Of a DNA stretch of 64,000 nt, positions 1-10,574 are shown one piece after another. Every line of letters begins with the position of its first letter. Position 1 is the stretch's first letter. The notes under the pieces were generated by a model, which was given only the letters and a program-made list of their open reading frames with translations, searched no databases and was not told the DNA's origin. Source of the stretch: Eucommia ulmoides (Eukaryota; Streptophyta; Magnoliopsida; Garryales; Eucommiaceae). Made by a program: the position numbers and the translations under genes. The stretch is taken from NCBI GenBank assembly GCA_016647705.1, contig CM028326.1, positions 20,592,401 through 20,656,400 of the forward strand, read 5' to 3'.

Positions 1-266
1 CTTTATACCTCGTATACTTGCGAGCGTAAGTAGGCGTGCACATTTCGCGCGCCTACCACTCTCCTATCTCGGAATTTTCCACAACAACATTGCCCATCTT
101 AAAGATCAAGTCATATCGAAGACTAAGTGTGAAGATTTGGCCGAGCAGAGGAACAAATTCCCCATCCGGGCGCACTCTACAAGCTCCTCAACAAAGCCCC
201 CATTCCCGTCTCCGGCTATCCGGGAAGGGCATGGGTAAAATTCCCCATCCGGGAGCCTATGTGTCC
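1..266 (+). repeat. Left part of Tat-like LTR E
   Basis: This is GC-richer sequence carrying the decamer-like motif TTCCCCATCCGGG near 159 and 240. The same motif returns on the far side of element D at 4896, so 1-266 and 4893-5785 read as one repeat split by D. No gene is visible. The open frame at 36-314 crosses the D junction and is fortuitous. The left boundary lies outside the window or near base 1. Confidence 0.5.
262..266. repeat. Left target-site duplication of D (TGTCC)
   Basis: TGTCC directly precedes the first base of the left LTR and is repeated perfectly at 4888-4892 after the right LTR. A 5-bp duplication is the usual signature of gypsy integrase. Confidence 0.8.
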
Positions 267-1641
267 TGTTGTAACAAAAACTGTGTTCTATCTTGTTTTA
301 AATTATACTCGTAAGTGCACGAATTAGAAGTAGCAAAGATTAACGGAAGCGAGGTTAATCCCACAAGGATTGTTTATAGGAAAATTTAATCCGTCCAATT
401 TAATTCAATTATAATCTAGATGAAGATGATTTTTGGTTTTTTTTTTAAAAAAAAATTGAAAACCTAAATAAACTATGAAATAATTACTTTAACTAGATTT
501 AAGATGGAAAAAATACTAGGATTTCAGAATCAAAATATGGAATCGAGTTAGGAATTGTGGGTTTTGTATTTCGAAGATTATGTCGTTTTCATTTTTTTTT
601 TTTCTTTTAACTTGGATTTGTACAAATGAGCATTCCAAACCTTTTGGGTGGAATGCTCAGAAAAATAAGATTTATCATTCCTCAAGCATTATATATCGAA
701 TTCCTACGTTAATCTAATCTAGGGTGAATTAAATTCGAGGCATAAACCATCAAGTTTAGTGATAAATCTCTGTGAAAACTATTATGTGACCGTTAATTTT
801 AGATCTCACGTACTAAATTTAAAGACGCAAATAATTTATTATCGAAATTTCTTTTGATAATAAATCTAATTAAGACGGTGAAGAACACAATTCATTATCA
901 CATAATTGTTTATACACATCCAAAATTAAATTGAAAAACTAATATTACATAATTTCAAGAATACATTACCACAATCCTAACCCGATAGAAGATTAGCCGT
1001 TCATCGTAGTAAAAAATAACAGTTTCTCAAAACTGCTATTATCACTTTGCTCTTAGAAACTTAGGCTGAAATCTTAAGCTTCAAGGATGGAAGAACAAGA
1101 AAAAAAGAAAAAACTAAACTATGTACAAAACTCGTCTCAAGTCTCTACTGCTGACCACTTCACTGTCTGATCCTTGGTCTATTTATAGGTGAGCTCCATG
1201 TACTGGTGTGAAAAATCGGCCAATTCACAAAGTCAAGAGAATAAAAAATAAGTGGGGACATGTGGGGTGGGTGCACCTTGGGCAGAGAGCGCAGTGCTCT
1301 CTGCCCAAGCTGGCCGCATATGCGGCCAGCATATCTGGTCGCTGTGCGACCAGATTGGTAGCACGTGTGACCAGACTGGTCGCACGTGTGACTAATACTG
1401 GTTGCAAATGCGACCAGTGGGCACACGCGCCCCATCGCCCCAGTTAAACGTGATATGTCCATGCTTCTCTCGTTCTCGTCTGTTTCTTATCCATTTTATT
1501 CCGACTTAACGCGTTTTTATTCCATTTCGAAAAATCTGCGAAAACAAAGAAAATAAATCAATTACTATTATTTAATTTACTTAAGAAATTAATAAAACTT
1601 AATTTTGCGGTATTAAATCGCACAAATGCGGTGCAATTACA
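267..1641 (-). repeat. 3' LTR of D
   Basis: On the minus strand it begins TGTAATTGCACC at 1641 and ends at 267 (plus strand TGTTGTAAC). Bases 1112-1641 align closely with 4373-4887. A TATA-like TATAAATA reads on the minus strand near 1185. The U3 part carries stacked palindromes (separate entry). The U5 side near 308-370 resembles the LTR ends of the Athila-like elements elsewhere in the window (CGTGCACTTGCGAG-type sequence in reverse). Confidence 0.8.
1279..1423. promoter_or_regulatory. Stacked palindromes in U3 of D
   Basis: In order: a hairpin with 11-bp arms (GGGCAGAGAGC, 5-base loop), the perfect palindrome GGCCGCATATGCGGCC, then repeated imperfect palindromes of the form TGGTCGCACGTGTGACCA, several containing CACGTG. 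They sit about 100-250 bp upstream of the minus-strand TATA-like box. A regulatory role is inferred from position and symmetry only. Confidence 0.5.
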
Positions 1642-1665
1642 TCCTCAAACCTAAATTTTACTAGT
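1642..1665 (-). other. Polypurine tract of D
   Basis: Read on the minus strand, this stretch ends GGTTTGAGGA immediately before the LTR start TGTAATTGC. It is the expected plus-strand primer position and it fixes the element's orientation. Confidence 0.6.
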
Positions 1666-3490
1666 CCTCAAGCAAAACTAAATATGCTATTTAAATGAAA
1701 AACCACTTTCGTAGGGAACATGATTGCATTTAGCGTATGCAACAAGTCTTTAAACCTATAGGTTGCCCCTAGTGGACGAGTATAGTCTCGTGAGGGTTTG
1801 TAGTGATTCTACCCACAAACATCCAATTTTTTTATTTTATTTTATTTATTTTTTTAAAATCACAAAAAGTTTATCAATCTTGTCTAATGCTAACATATTA
1901 AGTTGAAATCATACAAGAGTTACTAAAATAATTATTTATTTCATAACACATGACTTTTAACAATATCTACTTTTGTACCCACAACATATGCCCAACTCTA
2001 TTTTGTAATGAATTTAATACAAGTAGCTAGTCAACAAATTTTAAAAAATCAAATAACGTTGTCCCTGAAATAAAAATGTATTTGTGTATATCTTTTTTTT
2101 TCTTTTTTTTTTTGTTTTTTTTATTTTTATTTATGCATACATATAAACAATTTTCCTTAAATAAATGGCTTGTGGAAAGCTAACCCCACTAGGCTTTCTA
2201 AGATATCCATGTAGCAAGCGTTGGGCCAATGATCCCAAACAAATTGGCTCAGAGTATTAGGTGTTAAAACACCCTTCAAACTTAAAAACTTGAACAACTT
2301 AGGCTTCAAAGTTAACGAGTCATTTATTGTCTTAACAATTTGCTCCACCCTTTTGACGTGAACACTCAAAGCTTACTGAGGCAAGAAACTCAGTTACCTA
2401 GTGGAAGTTCATCATTAAGAAATTCATTTTTTTATTTTTTTTTTTTTATTTTTTTTTTTTTTCTCCAAAGGTAGGTTATTGTCAAACCAAAATTTAGCAA
2501 ATAAGTCCATGTACTAGATTTAAAATAAAAGAAAGTTAGGATTTATGCAACAGTCAAAAAATAAAATATTTTTAAAAATCAGTGCTATGCTCCAATAATT
2601 ATTTAGCAAAACTCAAGTTTTTATTCGACATATATGTTATCATAGGATGGTTTGATAAAATTAATTGTAAAATAAAATAACAAAAGGAATACAATCATTT
2701 ACCCCCTAAACCTAAATTTTGCATTGTCCTCAATGAGAAAAATACAAAATTAATTGTCAAGGAAAGATATTACCTGGTATAACTGATCTGTATGGTCTGA
2801 TTGAATGATTGTAACCTGTCTGTCACATCACTAAAAAAAAATAAAAAAAAAATCATAAAATTAAATAAAAGTGAAAAATAAAAATAAAATTTGAAGCAAT
2901 AGTGGGTTGCCTCCCACTTAGGGCTAAATTTTAATGTCTTTAGCCAGACGATGAGTGTCCTAACTCCACTAACCGTAGTGAAGTAGCCCGATCCTCACCG
3001 TCTGTTGAGTTACTCTCCAGTCGATGAGGGATTTGTCACCAGCGACACTCAAATTCCTCAACTTCTTTCCTGGATCAAATCCCATTTCTTTTCGATGGGA
3101 CTTACTTGGTAGTCTTTTTATTAAGAATCAAAATAGAAGTTGAGTGCAGTCAACCCATTGAATTGGACATGAATTATGTTGGGTTGACAACTGGTCGACT
3201 GGATCAAAAAGATATATTATAATTTTGGGATGCAGTGGTGTGGGTATAATGGATGATTTAATCAAAGGAAGATTATCTAGATGTGTCACTTGTGGTTGGA
3301 TCTCATATTCCCTATGATTTTCTACCCTAACCTCTTCCATGTACGTATTTTCATTTTCAAACTTCCTCCACTCATCGTCACTTTCGTAAACTACTATTTT
3401 CTTTGCCTTACTAAATGGTTATGGTTGAGCCAAACACAGATCAAGCTAGGGATTAGATTGTTGATATTCCTCACCAATTTTCTCATTTTC
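1666..3490 (-). other. Internal noncoding region of D
   Basis: AT-rich with long T runs near 2090-2130 and 2425-2460. The block at 2895-3120 (AGTGGGTTGCCTCCCACT on the plus strand) resembles noncoding DNA common in plant gypsy elements. No coding match was recognised; short frames at 2157-2369 and 3128-3340 look random. Confidence 0.5.
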
Positions 3491-4119
3491 CTAATTGTCA
3501 AACCCAAGATTACTCTTCGTATTTTCTTTTAAAAAATCAATAATTCGCCTAACTTGGGTTTCATCCCAGTCTATCGCATCATATTTCTCTTTCAAAGATT
3601 GTGCTCGTCTTTCTAAGATTTGATTTTTCCTTTTTGAGATCTCGCCTTGCTTTACTAATGATTGGTGGTTCTCTGCTAAGGTTTGGCGTTGTTCTGCTAA
3701 GGCTTGGCGGCGTTCTGCTAAGGATTTTTGCTCTTCCAATAATTCTAGGATTTGTTGAATTTTGGTGGTTTTAGAATTCCTAGCTTGTGGAGGAAACAGT
3801 GGTTGACTTTTGGATTGGTTATAGGATTGATCGTTAAAGTGCGTCCCTAAAGGTTCACTATAATAATGTTGATTCCACCCGTAATTGATTGAATACTGAT
3901 TATACTCAGTCGATGAACAGTATGGACCGGGATAAACAATATTATGGAACATGTGAGGTTTGGAAAATTGTAAGGGCATTGATCGGTGAGATGAGCAGGA
4001 TTTTGACATATAGTGCATGGATATGGATCGGGTTGTGGCTTTGGGAGATTAGAGTGTTCTAATTTCTCAATCAAGTTGGTTAATCTCCTTAATTCAGCAT
4101 CCATTGTCCCTAGTCCCAA
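3491..4119 (-). pseudogene. gag-like relic with zinc knuckle and coiled coil
   Basis: A minus-strand reading from a Met at 4119 starts MGLGTMDAELRRL and carries CTICQNPAHLTDQC, a C-x2-C-x4-H-x4-C zinc knuckle typical of retroelement nucleocapsids, around residues 35-50. The frame then shifts and continues to 3491 through a Tyr/Gln/Ser-rich stretch and a heptad-like Arg/Gln/Leu segment (SLAERRQALAEQRQTLAEN), probably a coiled coil. It is the only coding sequence in D. The normal gag order would be coiled coil then zinc knuckle; here the knuckle comes first. I do not recognise the exact family. Confidence 0.55.
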
Positions 4120-4139
4120 TTTTTTTTAATTTTTTTTAA

Positions 4140-4345
4140 ACTAAAGCAAATAATAACAGTTGTAATTGCAAGCAGCGGAGGAGGCACAATCGTCTTGTCC
4201 TAATAGAAAAAAAATAAAAATAAAAATAAAAAAAATGCAGAGGAGGCTCAAACCTTCCTGTCCCAACAGAAAAATAACAATAAAAATAAAGCGGAGGAGA
4301 CTTGGCCTTCCTGTCCAACTAAAAAATAAAATAAAAGAGGTTACA
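4140..4345. repeat. Diverged A-rich tandem repeat, about 3 copies
   Basis: Units built on GCGGAGGAGGC followed by CTTCCTGTCC and an A/T-rich spacer recur near 4174, 4238 and 4291. They lie between the gag relic and the truncated LTR. The frames reported here are repeat translations, not genes. Confidence 0.55.
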
Positions 4346-4372
4346 ACCTCCATTCAAGCAGAAATTAAAGAC

Positions 4373-4887
4373 AAGAAATAAACTATGTACAAAACTCCTC
4401 TCAAGTCTCTACTGCCGTCCCCATCACTGTTTGATCCTTGGTCTATTTATAGGTGAGCTCCATGTGCTGGTGTGAAAATTCGGCCAATTCACAAAGTCAA
4501 GAAAAGAAAAAACAAGTGGGGACCTGTGGGGCGGGTGCACCGAATTTCGGTGCACCTAATTTCACCTTGGACAGAGAGCGCAGTGCTTTCTGCCCAAGCT
4601 GGCCGCATATGCGGCCAGCATATCTGGTCGCACGTGTGACTAGTGCTGGTTGCACGTGCGACCAGTGGGCACACATGCCCCCTCGCCCCGGTTGGATATG
4701 ATCTGTCCAGACTTCTCTCGTTCTCGTTTGTTTCTTGTCCATTTTGTTCCAAATTAACGCGTTTTTATTCCATTTTGAAAAATCTGTGAAAACAAAGAAA
4801 ATAAATCAATTACTATTATTTAATTTACTTAAGAGATTAATAAAACTTAATTTAGCGGTATTAAATCACACAAATGCAGTGCGATCA
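4373..4887 (-). repeat. Truncated 5' LTR of D
   Basis: It aligns with 1112-1641 of the other LTR but stops at the start of the transcribed region, so R-U5 and the primer site are missing. It has an extra palindrome, GGTGCACCGAA/TTCGGTGCACC at 4533-4555, absent from the left copy, and fewer TGGTCGC units. Its outer end is GATCA, then TSD TGTCC. Confidence 0.75.
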
Positions 4888-4892
4888 TGTCC
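4888..4892. repeat. Right target-site duplication of D (TGTCC)
   Basis: Identical to 262-266. Confidence 0.8.
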
Positions 4893-5785
4893 TCTTCCCC
4901 ATCTGGGCGCTTATATGCTCTCTTTCCCATCCAAGCGCAGCAGGAAAGTGACATCCTCAGTTTAAGTGCCTGGTCACTTCCCTAAACCAAAATATCCCCA
5001 TGGCTCTCTTCCCTAAACCAAAATATCCCCATGGCTCTCTTGCCTAAACCAAATATCTACCAACATCATTATGGTTTTCTTCTCCCAATAACAAATATCT
5101 CCCAATATAGCCACCCAAGGAGACTCTTTCGCACCCTTCCATTGGATGCAAAACAAGTGGAGGCAATGATGCAATGATGCGGAAGCATTAATCCATGATT
5201 AAGCCGCTAAGCTAATCTCCTTATTGCCTATAAATAGGAGGGCATACAATTGCCCAAATGTAATGAGACATTCTCTCTAGACACTCTTCACATACTTGAG
5301 ACTCTCAATCTTGAGCAAAACACTAAAAGCTCTCTACACACTCAATACCTAAACATTGCTCCCTCTATATGATAGCATACTTTAAAATCTTCCCCACGTA
5401 CGCTTATTCTCACGCCAGATGGGCTTTTCGGGATACCCCCGGCCAGGTTACTTGTGGTTGTATGCGTAGGAGATAGGCTACTGCCCTATCTCGGACTTTC
5501 CCCTTCCCGGATCAAACAACATCCAAGTTGTCCTCTTCCCCGGATCTACTTTGTCTCAAGCTCTGATTTATCTCTCCAAGGACCAGAAGGTGTTTTGGTC
5601 CTCCCCTTCTTAGCCCACAAGGTTTCTGGGCTAATTCCAACTCAGGCCTTCCCCTTCTTGGCCAGGGACCTCTCCACGGGCCCGAAGTACACGGATCGAA
5701 GATCTCCATTCCAGGCCCCTCCAACTCCATCCAAGGCTGACCGGACCATACTATTGGTGTCAACCAAAATTTGACATCAACATTA
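4893..5785 (+). repeat. Right part of Tat-like LTR E
   Basis: It continues the CCCATC-GGGCGC motif block, then shows an LTR-like promoter (TATAAATAGG near 5230), a leader, and a GC-rich U5 with CCCCCGGCCAGG near 5440, as in Tat-lineage LTRs. It ends near GTGTCAACC-AAAATTTGACATCAACA at about 5750-5785. No internal region follows, so this is probably a solo or truncated LTR. The open frames at 5454-5774 and 5512-5790 fall in U5 and are not credible genes. Confidence 0.5.
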
Positions 5786-6240
5786 ACCAAAATAGCTAGT
5801 GAAGGAAGAAGCCATTACTAATTGTCCAGAAGCTTTTGGCTATGGTGGAAATTATGGTATGAAAGCAACCTTTTTTTCTCGCAAAATATATGTGGCATAC
5901 TGCCTTCCATATTTTTCATATAGGTGATAATCAAAATCATAACATATATTATATGACGGAGAAAAAGAAACTTCATTAGTGCCACTGACAAAAAATACGA
6001 ACCAGTTGTTCGATAGCGTTGCTGCAAAATAAAAAAAAATATAAAAAATTATCTTCAAATATCTCGTTAATTGTGAGTTTAGCATCTTCCGAGGATACTT
6101 AAGTAGCTGATTCCTAAATATAGAGCTAGCACGCCTTATTTATGATTGCACATACGAAAAGAGTGCAATGACAAGTCCATTCAATTGTGAAATTATGTTG
6201 CCAAGGATAATAGTTTTTGCATGGGGGTCGTGCTATTGCG
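5786..6240. other. Unassigned DNA, possible exon relic
   Basis: On the minus strand, a short frame (6085-5852) reads through a T-rich stretch ending in a plausible acceptor (TTTTGCAG near 6025) into about 55 codons rich in Tyr and Phe. I do not recognise the peptide. It could be an exon relic or chance. Confidence 0.2.
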
Positions 6241-6244
6241 GCGT

Positions 6245-7450
6245 TAGTTAATGTTTTTGTTATATAATTACATTTTGTTTGTGTGTAAAAAGATTTAATT
6301 TTTTTTTTTTCGTTTTCATGTGTATAAAGATTTATATAAGTATTTTTTTGTTTGTGAGTATGGGTGTGTAAAGGTAGGTTATTTAGAGAGACGGTGGAAG
6401 ATAGAAAAAAAAAATGAAAAAATAGAGAAAATAAGTCCAAAAACAATGGGATACACGAGTTGTGTATGTGAAGGTTAGGGGAAAAAAAAAAGAGTGGAAG
6501 GGAGGAAAAAAAAGGAGAAAAAAAAAGAGAGAGTGGAATGGAGAAAAAAAAAATGGAAAAAAATATAATGAGCGTAAGCAAATAAAAGGAATAAATAAAT
6601 GTATAAGATAAAACAATGTGATATCTCATAATGTATTATGGGTTGCCGATCATCAATTTCTAATTTAGTTCGGATTGTTAGTCTTTTTAATGTTTGTGTT
6701 TTAATTTTCTATTAATTGTAGATTTTTTTTTTTAAATCTTTTTAATATTTTTTTGATTAATATTTTATTATTAAAAATTTAATTGAGAGGTATTTTTATT
6801 ATAAAATAATATATTTTAAAAATTGGGGTTTTCATAAAATAAAAAAAGAAGAAGAATGGAAATAAATTTTGGGGGGCAAAAAAATGCACCCAACTATATA
6901 AATTTGACTTTAAAAAACTATTAAACTATCATGTTGATTATAAATTAATAAAAACATCTAAAAAAATCTATCTTCAAAATAACGTATTAGTTCTTCTATT
7001 TTTAATGAACATTACTGTAAAATTTATATTACTTAAAAGAAATTATAATTTTTTGAGATTGTTTTGTATATTGCGAAAATTTTAAGGGTGTGTGATTGAA
7101 TTTTGTTGATTTCTAAATGGTGAAAAGTATAGTTTTCTTTTCTTCCATAATTACATTTCAATTGTTTGTTTAATAAAGGTTTAAATAATTATATCTTTTG
7201 TTTGCAAGTATATAAAAGTTGATATAATTATTTTTTTATTTGTAGATGTATAAAGATTTATATAATTATATTTTGGTTTGCAAGTATATAAATATTTATG
7301 TAATTATATTTTTTTGTTTATGATTGTATGAATGTTTGTATAATTATATTTTTTTTGTTGGTGTATAGAGGTGTATTTAATTATATTTTTGTTTGAGAAT
7401 GTATAAACGTGTATCTAATTGTATCTTTCGTTGGGGTTGTATAAAGACAT
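6245..7450. repeat. AT-rich DNA with 58-bp-type minisatellite
   Basis: Units of the form GTATAAAGATTTATATAATTATATTTTTTTG recur with drift at 7180-7450 (about five copies, roughly 55-60 bp apart), with two more near 6250-6370. In between lie A/G-rich runs (6385-6570) and plain AT-rich sequence. The frames of 77 and 167 aa at 6126-6629 are translations of these runs. Confidence 0.5.
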
Positions 7451-7930
7451 GATGATTATTTGGAGACATTGTTTAACATAGAAAAGAAAGAAAAATGATA
7501 ACAAAAAAGAACGACCAAAATACCAAAAAAATAATGATATTTTTCTTACTATACTACAAGTACAAAATATAAATTTGCAATCACATCTCTTTAAAATTAA
7601 ATTATGTTCAACCAAAATTTTATCATTTTTTCAAATATTAAATAATACCCTCAATTTTAACACATAAAACTAAAATATATTCAGAATGTTAATTAAAAAA
7701 ATATATTCCAAAACAAATCCCTAAATATTTCCAACAAAGTACAAAAATAAATTTACAAAATCAACTAAAATACATATGTAAATTATTCTAAAATCTTAAA
7801 TTATTCTAAAATTCGCACTTAGCGCGGGCCTAAAATTAGGGTAAATATAAACTAAGCAAGCAAAAATATAAATGAGGACAATATAATAAATATTCAAAAA
7901 TATAACAAATACTTAAAAGAAAATTCTTAA
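7451..7930. other. AT-rich DNA without recognisable features
   Basis: No gene, repeat structure or RNA signal was seen beyond a small GC-rich patch (GCACTTAGCGCGGGCC near 7815). Confidence 0.4.
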
Positions 7931-7939
7931 AAAAAAATT

Positions 7940-8620
7940 ACTTACCTTGCTCTAAAGCGCGGGATTTCGACATCTTGCTCGGAAGTGTGAGATTTCAACA
8001 CCTCAAACAAAAAAATAAAGAAAGTATTTAGATTGTTTTTTAACAAAATATTTATCTTTCTTTCTTTTTTTGAAACTAAAAAATATTTTTTTATTTTTTT
8101 ATTTTCATGTTTTCAATATCTCTCAAAAAAAACTCTCCCTACCCCCATAATCCCCAAAAATTAAAATAAAATTTCTCTCTAACAACACAAGTCTCTTCTA
8201 ATCTAACCCATTCTCAAGAAAAAAAAATAAAAAATTGAAAAATGAAACTCTCAAAACAAAACCTCAAACCAAAACTCTCTTCCTTCTCTCTAAAAAACTC
8301 TCACCCCTCCCCCAAAACTCTCTACAACCCGAAAACCCAAAAAAGAACTCTGCTCTCTCTCTCTAAAAAAAAAAAAAAAAATCCTCTTCTTGTCTCTTTC
8401 AAAATTCAATCCCCCCCAAAAAAAAACTCTCCTTAAAAATCCTCGTAAAAAACTCCCCAAAAATCTCCCCATCAAGATTCCTCTCCACTCACCCCCAAAT
8501 CACCCCCTTTTTCCACCGATTACCCCCAAACAAAAACAATCACCCATTTGGGGCATTACATCATGATTGCCCCCACTTTTCCTTTATATATATTTCTTTT
8601 TATATATAAATAAATAACAA
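7940..8620 (-). promoter_or_regulatory. Possible minus-strand promoter, purine-rich leader and splice donor
   Basis: On the minus strand, TATATAAAGG near 8590 is followed by a long G/A-rich leader, then a strong donor-like CAAG/GTAAGT at about 7943. The plus strand is therefore very C/T-rich. This layout resembles the leader part of the Tat/Ogre-like LTRs at 23.3-23.45 kb and 32.45-32.55 kb, so it may be an old minus-strand LTR of that kind. The assignment is tentative. Confidence 0.3.
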
Positions 8621-9066
8621 AACATTAATATTTTTGCACCGCAAAAAAAAAATTGAACTTCGGAGCTCTTTTAGGGAAAGAGAAAGTCTTACCACCAAAC
8701 ACCCCTAGAACTTGTGTTTTACATCCCTTTTTTTTCTTGTTTGCTTTCTACCTCTTTTTCCCTTTCTCTTTTTTATTTCCTTTTTTTTTCGTGTTTTTTT
8801 TTCTTTAATAACTGAAAATAAAATAATAAAAAATAAATTGCAAAAAATGAACTAGAATCTTCTTCATTTTTATTTTTATTATTTTTCTAGGAAACAAAAT
8901 ATGATGCATGGGTGGAACAAAATATGGTGTCTATAATTTTTTAGAAAAAAAAAGATTAAGAAACCTAATTAAAGCGTGAACAACTCTACTGATCACTAAA
9001 CATATTTTTTAGGCTTTTTTCTCTTTTTAAAAAAAATGAGAAATACCCCTCAATTATGATTGATGA
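8621..9066. other. AT-rich spacer
   Basis: T-rich then A-rich low-complexity DNA. Nothing identifiable. Confidence 0.3.
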
Positions 9067-9620
9067 TGTTGAAATGTGGTTTGGTGGATCACAACCAATG
9101 TGATTGAATTCTGTCAGGTTGACTTCGTTGACCTATTCTTGCGAAACAAGGCTTAGACAATGGGGGTTAAGTTCGCAGTGAAGCCCCTCCGGTGTGAGAA
9201 TAAGTCACCGTTGTTTAGAGGAAAAATATGCTTCAAGAAATTTAATAGAAATTATATGAGATAGAATTTACTACTCTCTAGTAAGAAATGTAGGCTCGAG
9301 ATTTCAGCTTGTCTGTTTCGCTCTTGAGCCAGAACTTGTCTTCAACTAGAGTAGAATGGAAGACTTGTGTTTTTTAGGCAAGTCTTGTTGTCTACTTTGG
9401 TGAAGAATGAGACCCCTATTTATATTTGGCATTAAATACTCCATTGGTGGAAAATTTAGGTTACCACTAATTAGTGGTTAAGATTTTTGAGTTAAATACT
9501 CCATTGGTGGGGAAATTATGTCACCACTAATTAGTGGTTAATATTAGTGGGCAAGTTAGGTCATAGTGGTAGATTTAATGGTAAATGGTTAGCAATATTA
9601 CCCATCAAAATTACTTATCA
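9067..9620 (-). repeat. 3' LTR of Tat-like element B
   Basis: On the minus strand it starts TGATAAGTAATTTTGATGGG at 9620, has a TATA-like box (AAATATAAATAGG, about 9427), the U5 motif CACCGGAGGGGCTT near 9190, and ends about 9067. Bases 9190-9602 align in the same orientation with 48330-48755. Two copies of the perfect palindrome ACCACTAATTAGTGGT (9463-9478, 9523-9538) lie upstream of the TATA box. Confidence 0.6.
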
Positions 9621-9650
9621 TTAGTGGCCCCCACTCTTTCTTTTGACAAG
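9621..9650 (-). other. Polypurine tract of B
   Basis: The minus strand reads AAAGAAAGAGTGGGGGCCAC just before the LTR start. It fits the 3' end of a minus-strand gypsy element. Confidence 0.5.
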
Positions 9651-10574
9651 TCAAATGGAATAGTAGAACTTTCTTTCTATTTTTGTAGAGATTGTAGGTA
9701 TGTCAGAAGACCTCCTCATCCTTGTGTCCCTGTTTGGGTTGTCTCGTTCATTGGGTTAACCCGAACATACGAGTTGTGCCAAGAGGGTTTTTCACGTCAT
9801 CTTTGTACTTCCCACTACTAGGGTTTTCAGGGTTTAGCTGAGTTCATCCAAATGTCCTTGTCGACCCTCTAGCCTACTTGGTTAAAACCTCACAAGGCTA
9901 GACAGGCCATACCCAATCCTTTCGTGTAGAGTTTTGTAGATTTCACACTTTAGTCAAGCAATAGAGACTTGTAGAACAATCAATTTTATTTGTCGCATAA
10001 GTCGAATGACTCAATTTGTGGATTTGTACAAACATACCCGATGTGAGAAACAGGTAGCAGAGAGGGGATCTTGCCCTCTAGGGCGCTTTATCAAATCCTT
10101 TCTTCTCTCTATCACTTCTCTTATGCTTTAATCCTGGTTTTTTTCCCAACTAGGCCTATTGTAGCTTGTAAGTGTGATATGGCAAAGAATTGTCGAATAA
10201 CGCATGTAGGTCGGAGAAAAATGGTTGTAGAAGACCAAACCAAGTAAAGAAGGTTCACAACCTGGGTTCACAATCCAATGACCTCATCTCCTTATCGACC
10301 CTCTTATTCGAGTAGGCTCGGGGTATCGGGTGTGTCTAAGTACAAGAAAGATTTTTCAAGCTGTTGCCAAACCAGACACGTTGGACGGCCAAAGCTCTTT
10401 GGTCGGGGATTTACAGTCTCGACTCCACTTTTCATTATCGCAAGTAGGGGAGGCATTCTCTGACTTTTTTTTTTTTTTTTTGCTATGGTGTTTGCAGCGG
10501 GGAGGCACCCTCTGACCTAGAGAATTCGTAGTCAGGAAGACATCTTTACACTCATCTTTTGCTACTAGAGAGGC
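9651..10574 (-). other. 3' untranslated region of B
   Basis: Noncoding DNA between the polypurine tract and the solo LTR F. Diverged units with AGGCA-C/T-CCTCTGACCTAGAGAATT recur near 10450, 10503 and, across F, 11945. The short open frames at 9585-9821, 10278-10463 and 10330-10515 carry no recognisable domain. Confidence 0.45.

Larger units (their letters stand above)
267..4887 (-). mobile_element. Non-autonomous LTR element D (gypsy-like, 4.6 kb)
   Basis: Two directly repeated LTR copies (267-1641 and 4373-4887) flank about 2.7 kb of internal DNA, with a perfect 5-bp TSD outside. The polypurine tract lies beside the left LTR and reads on the minus strand, so the left copy is the 3' LTR. 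The internal region has only a degraded gag-like frame with a zinc knuckle and a coiled coil. I see no protease, reverse transcriptase or integrase, so it must have depended on another element. The right (5') LTR lacks its R-U5 end and no primer site remains, so this copy is dead. Confidence 0.8.

Noticed and set aside
1160-1462. Overlapping frames on both strands with Cys/Ala/Arg repeats in LTR D
   Set aside because: They come from the GC-rich palindromes; the homologous LTR at 4489-4752 gives similar shadows.
5454-5790. 106-aa and 92-aa overlapping frames with balanced composition
   Set aside because: They lie in U5 of Tat-like LTR E and match no family; GC-rich LTR ends often give such frames.
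6126-6629. 167-aa minus-strand frame with many Phe/Ser/Leu
   Set aside because: Covers A/G-rich low-complexity runs; no domain, and composition alone explains it.
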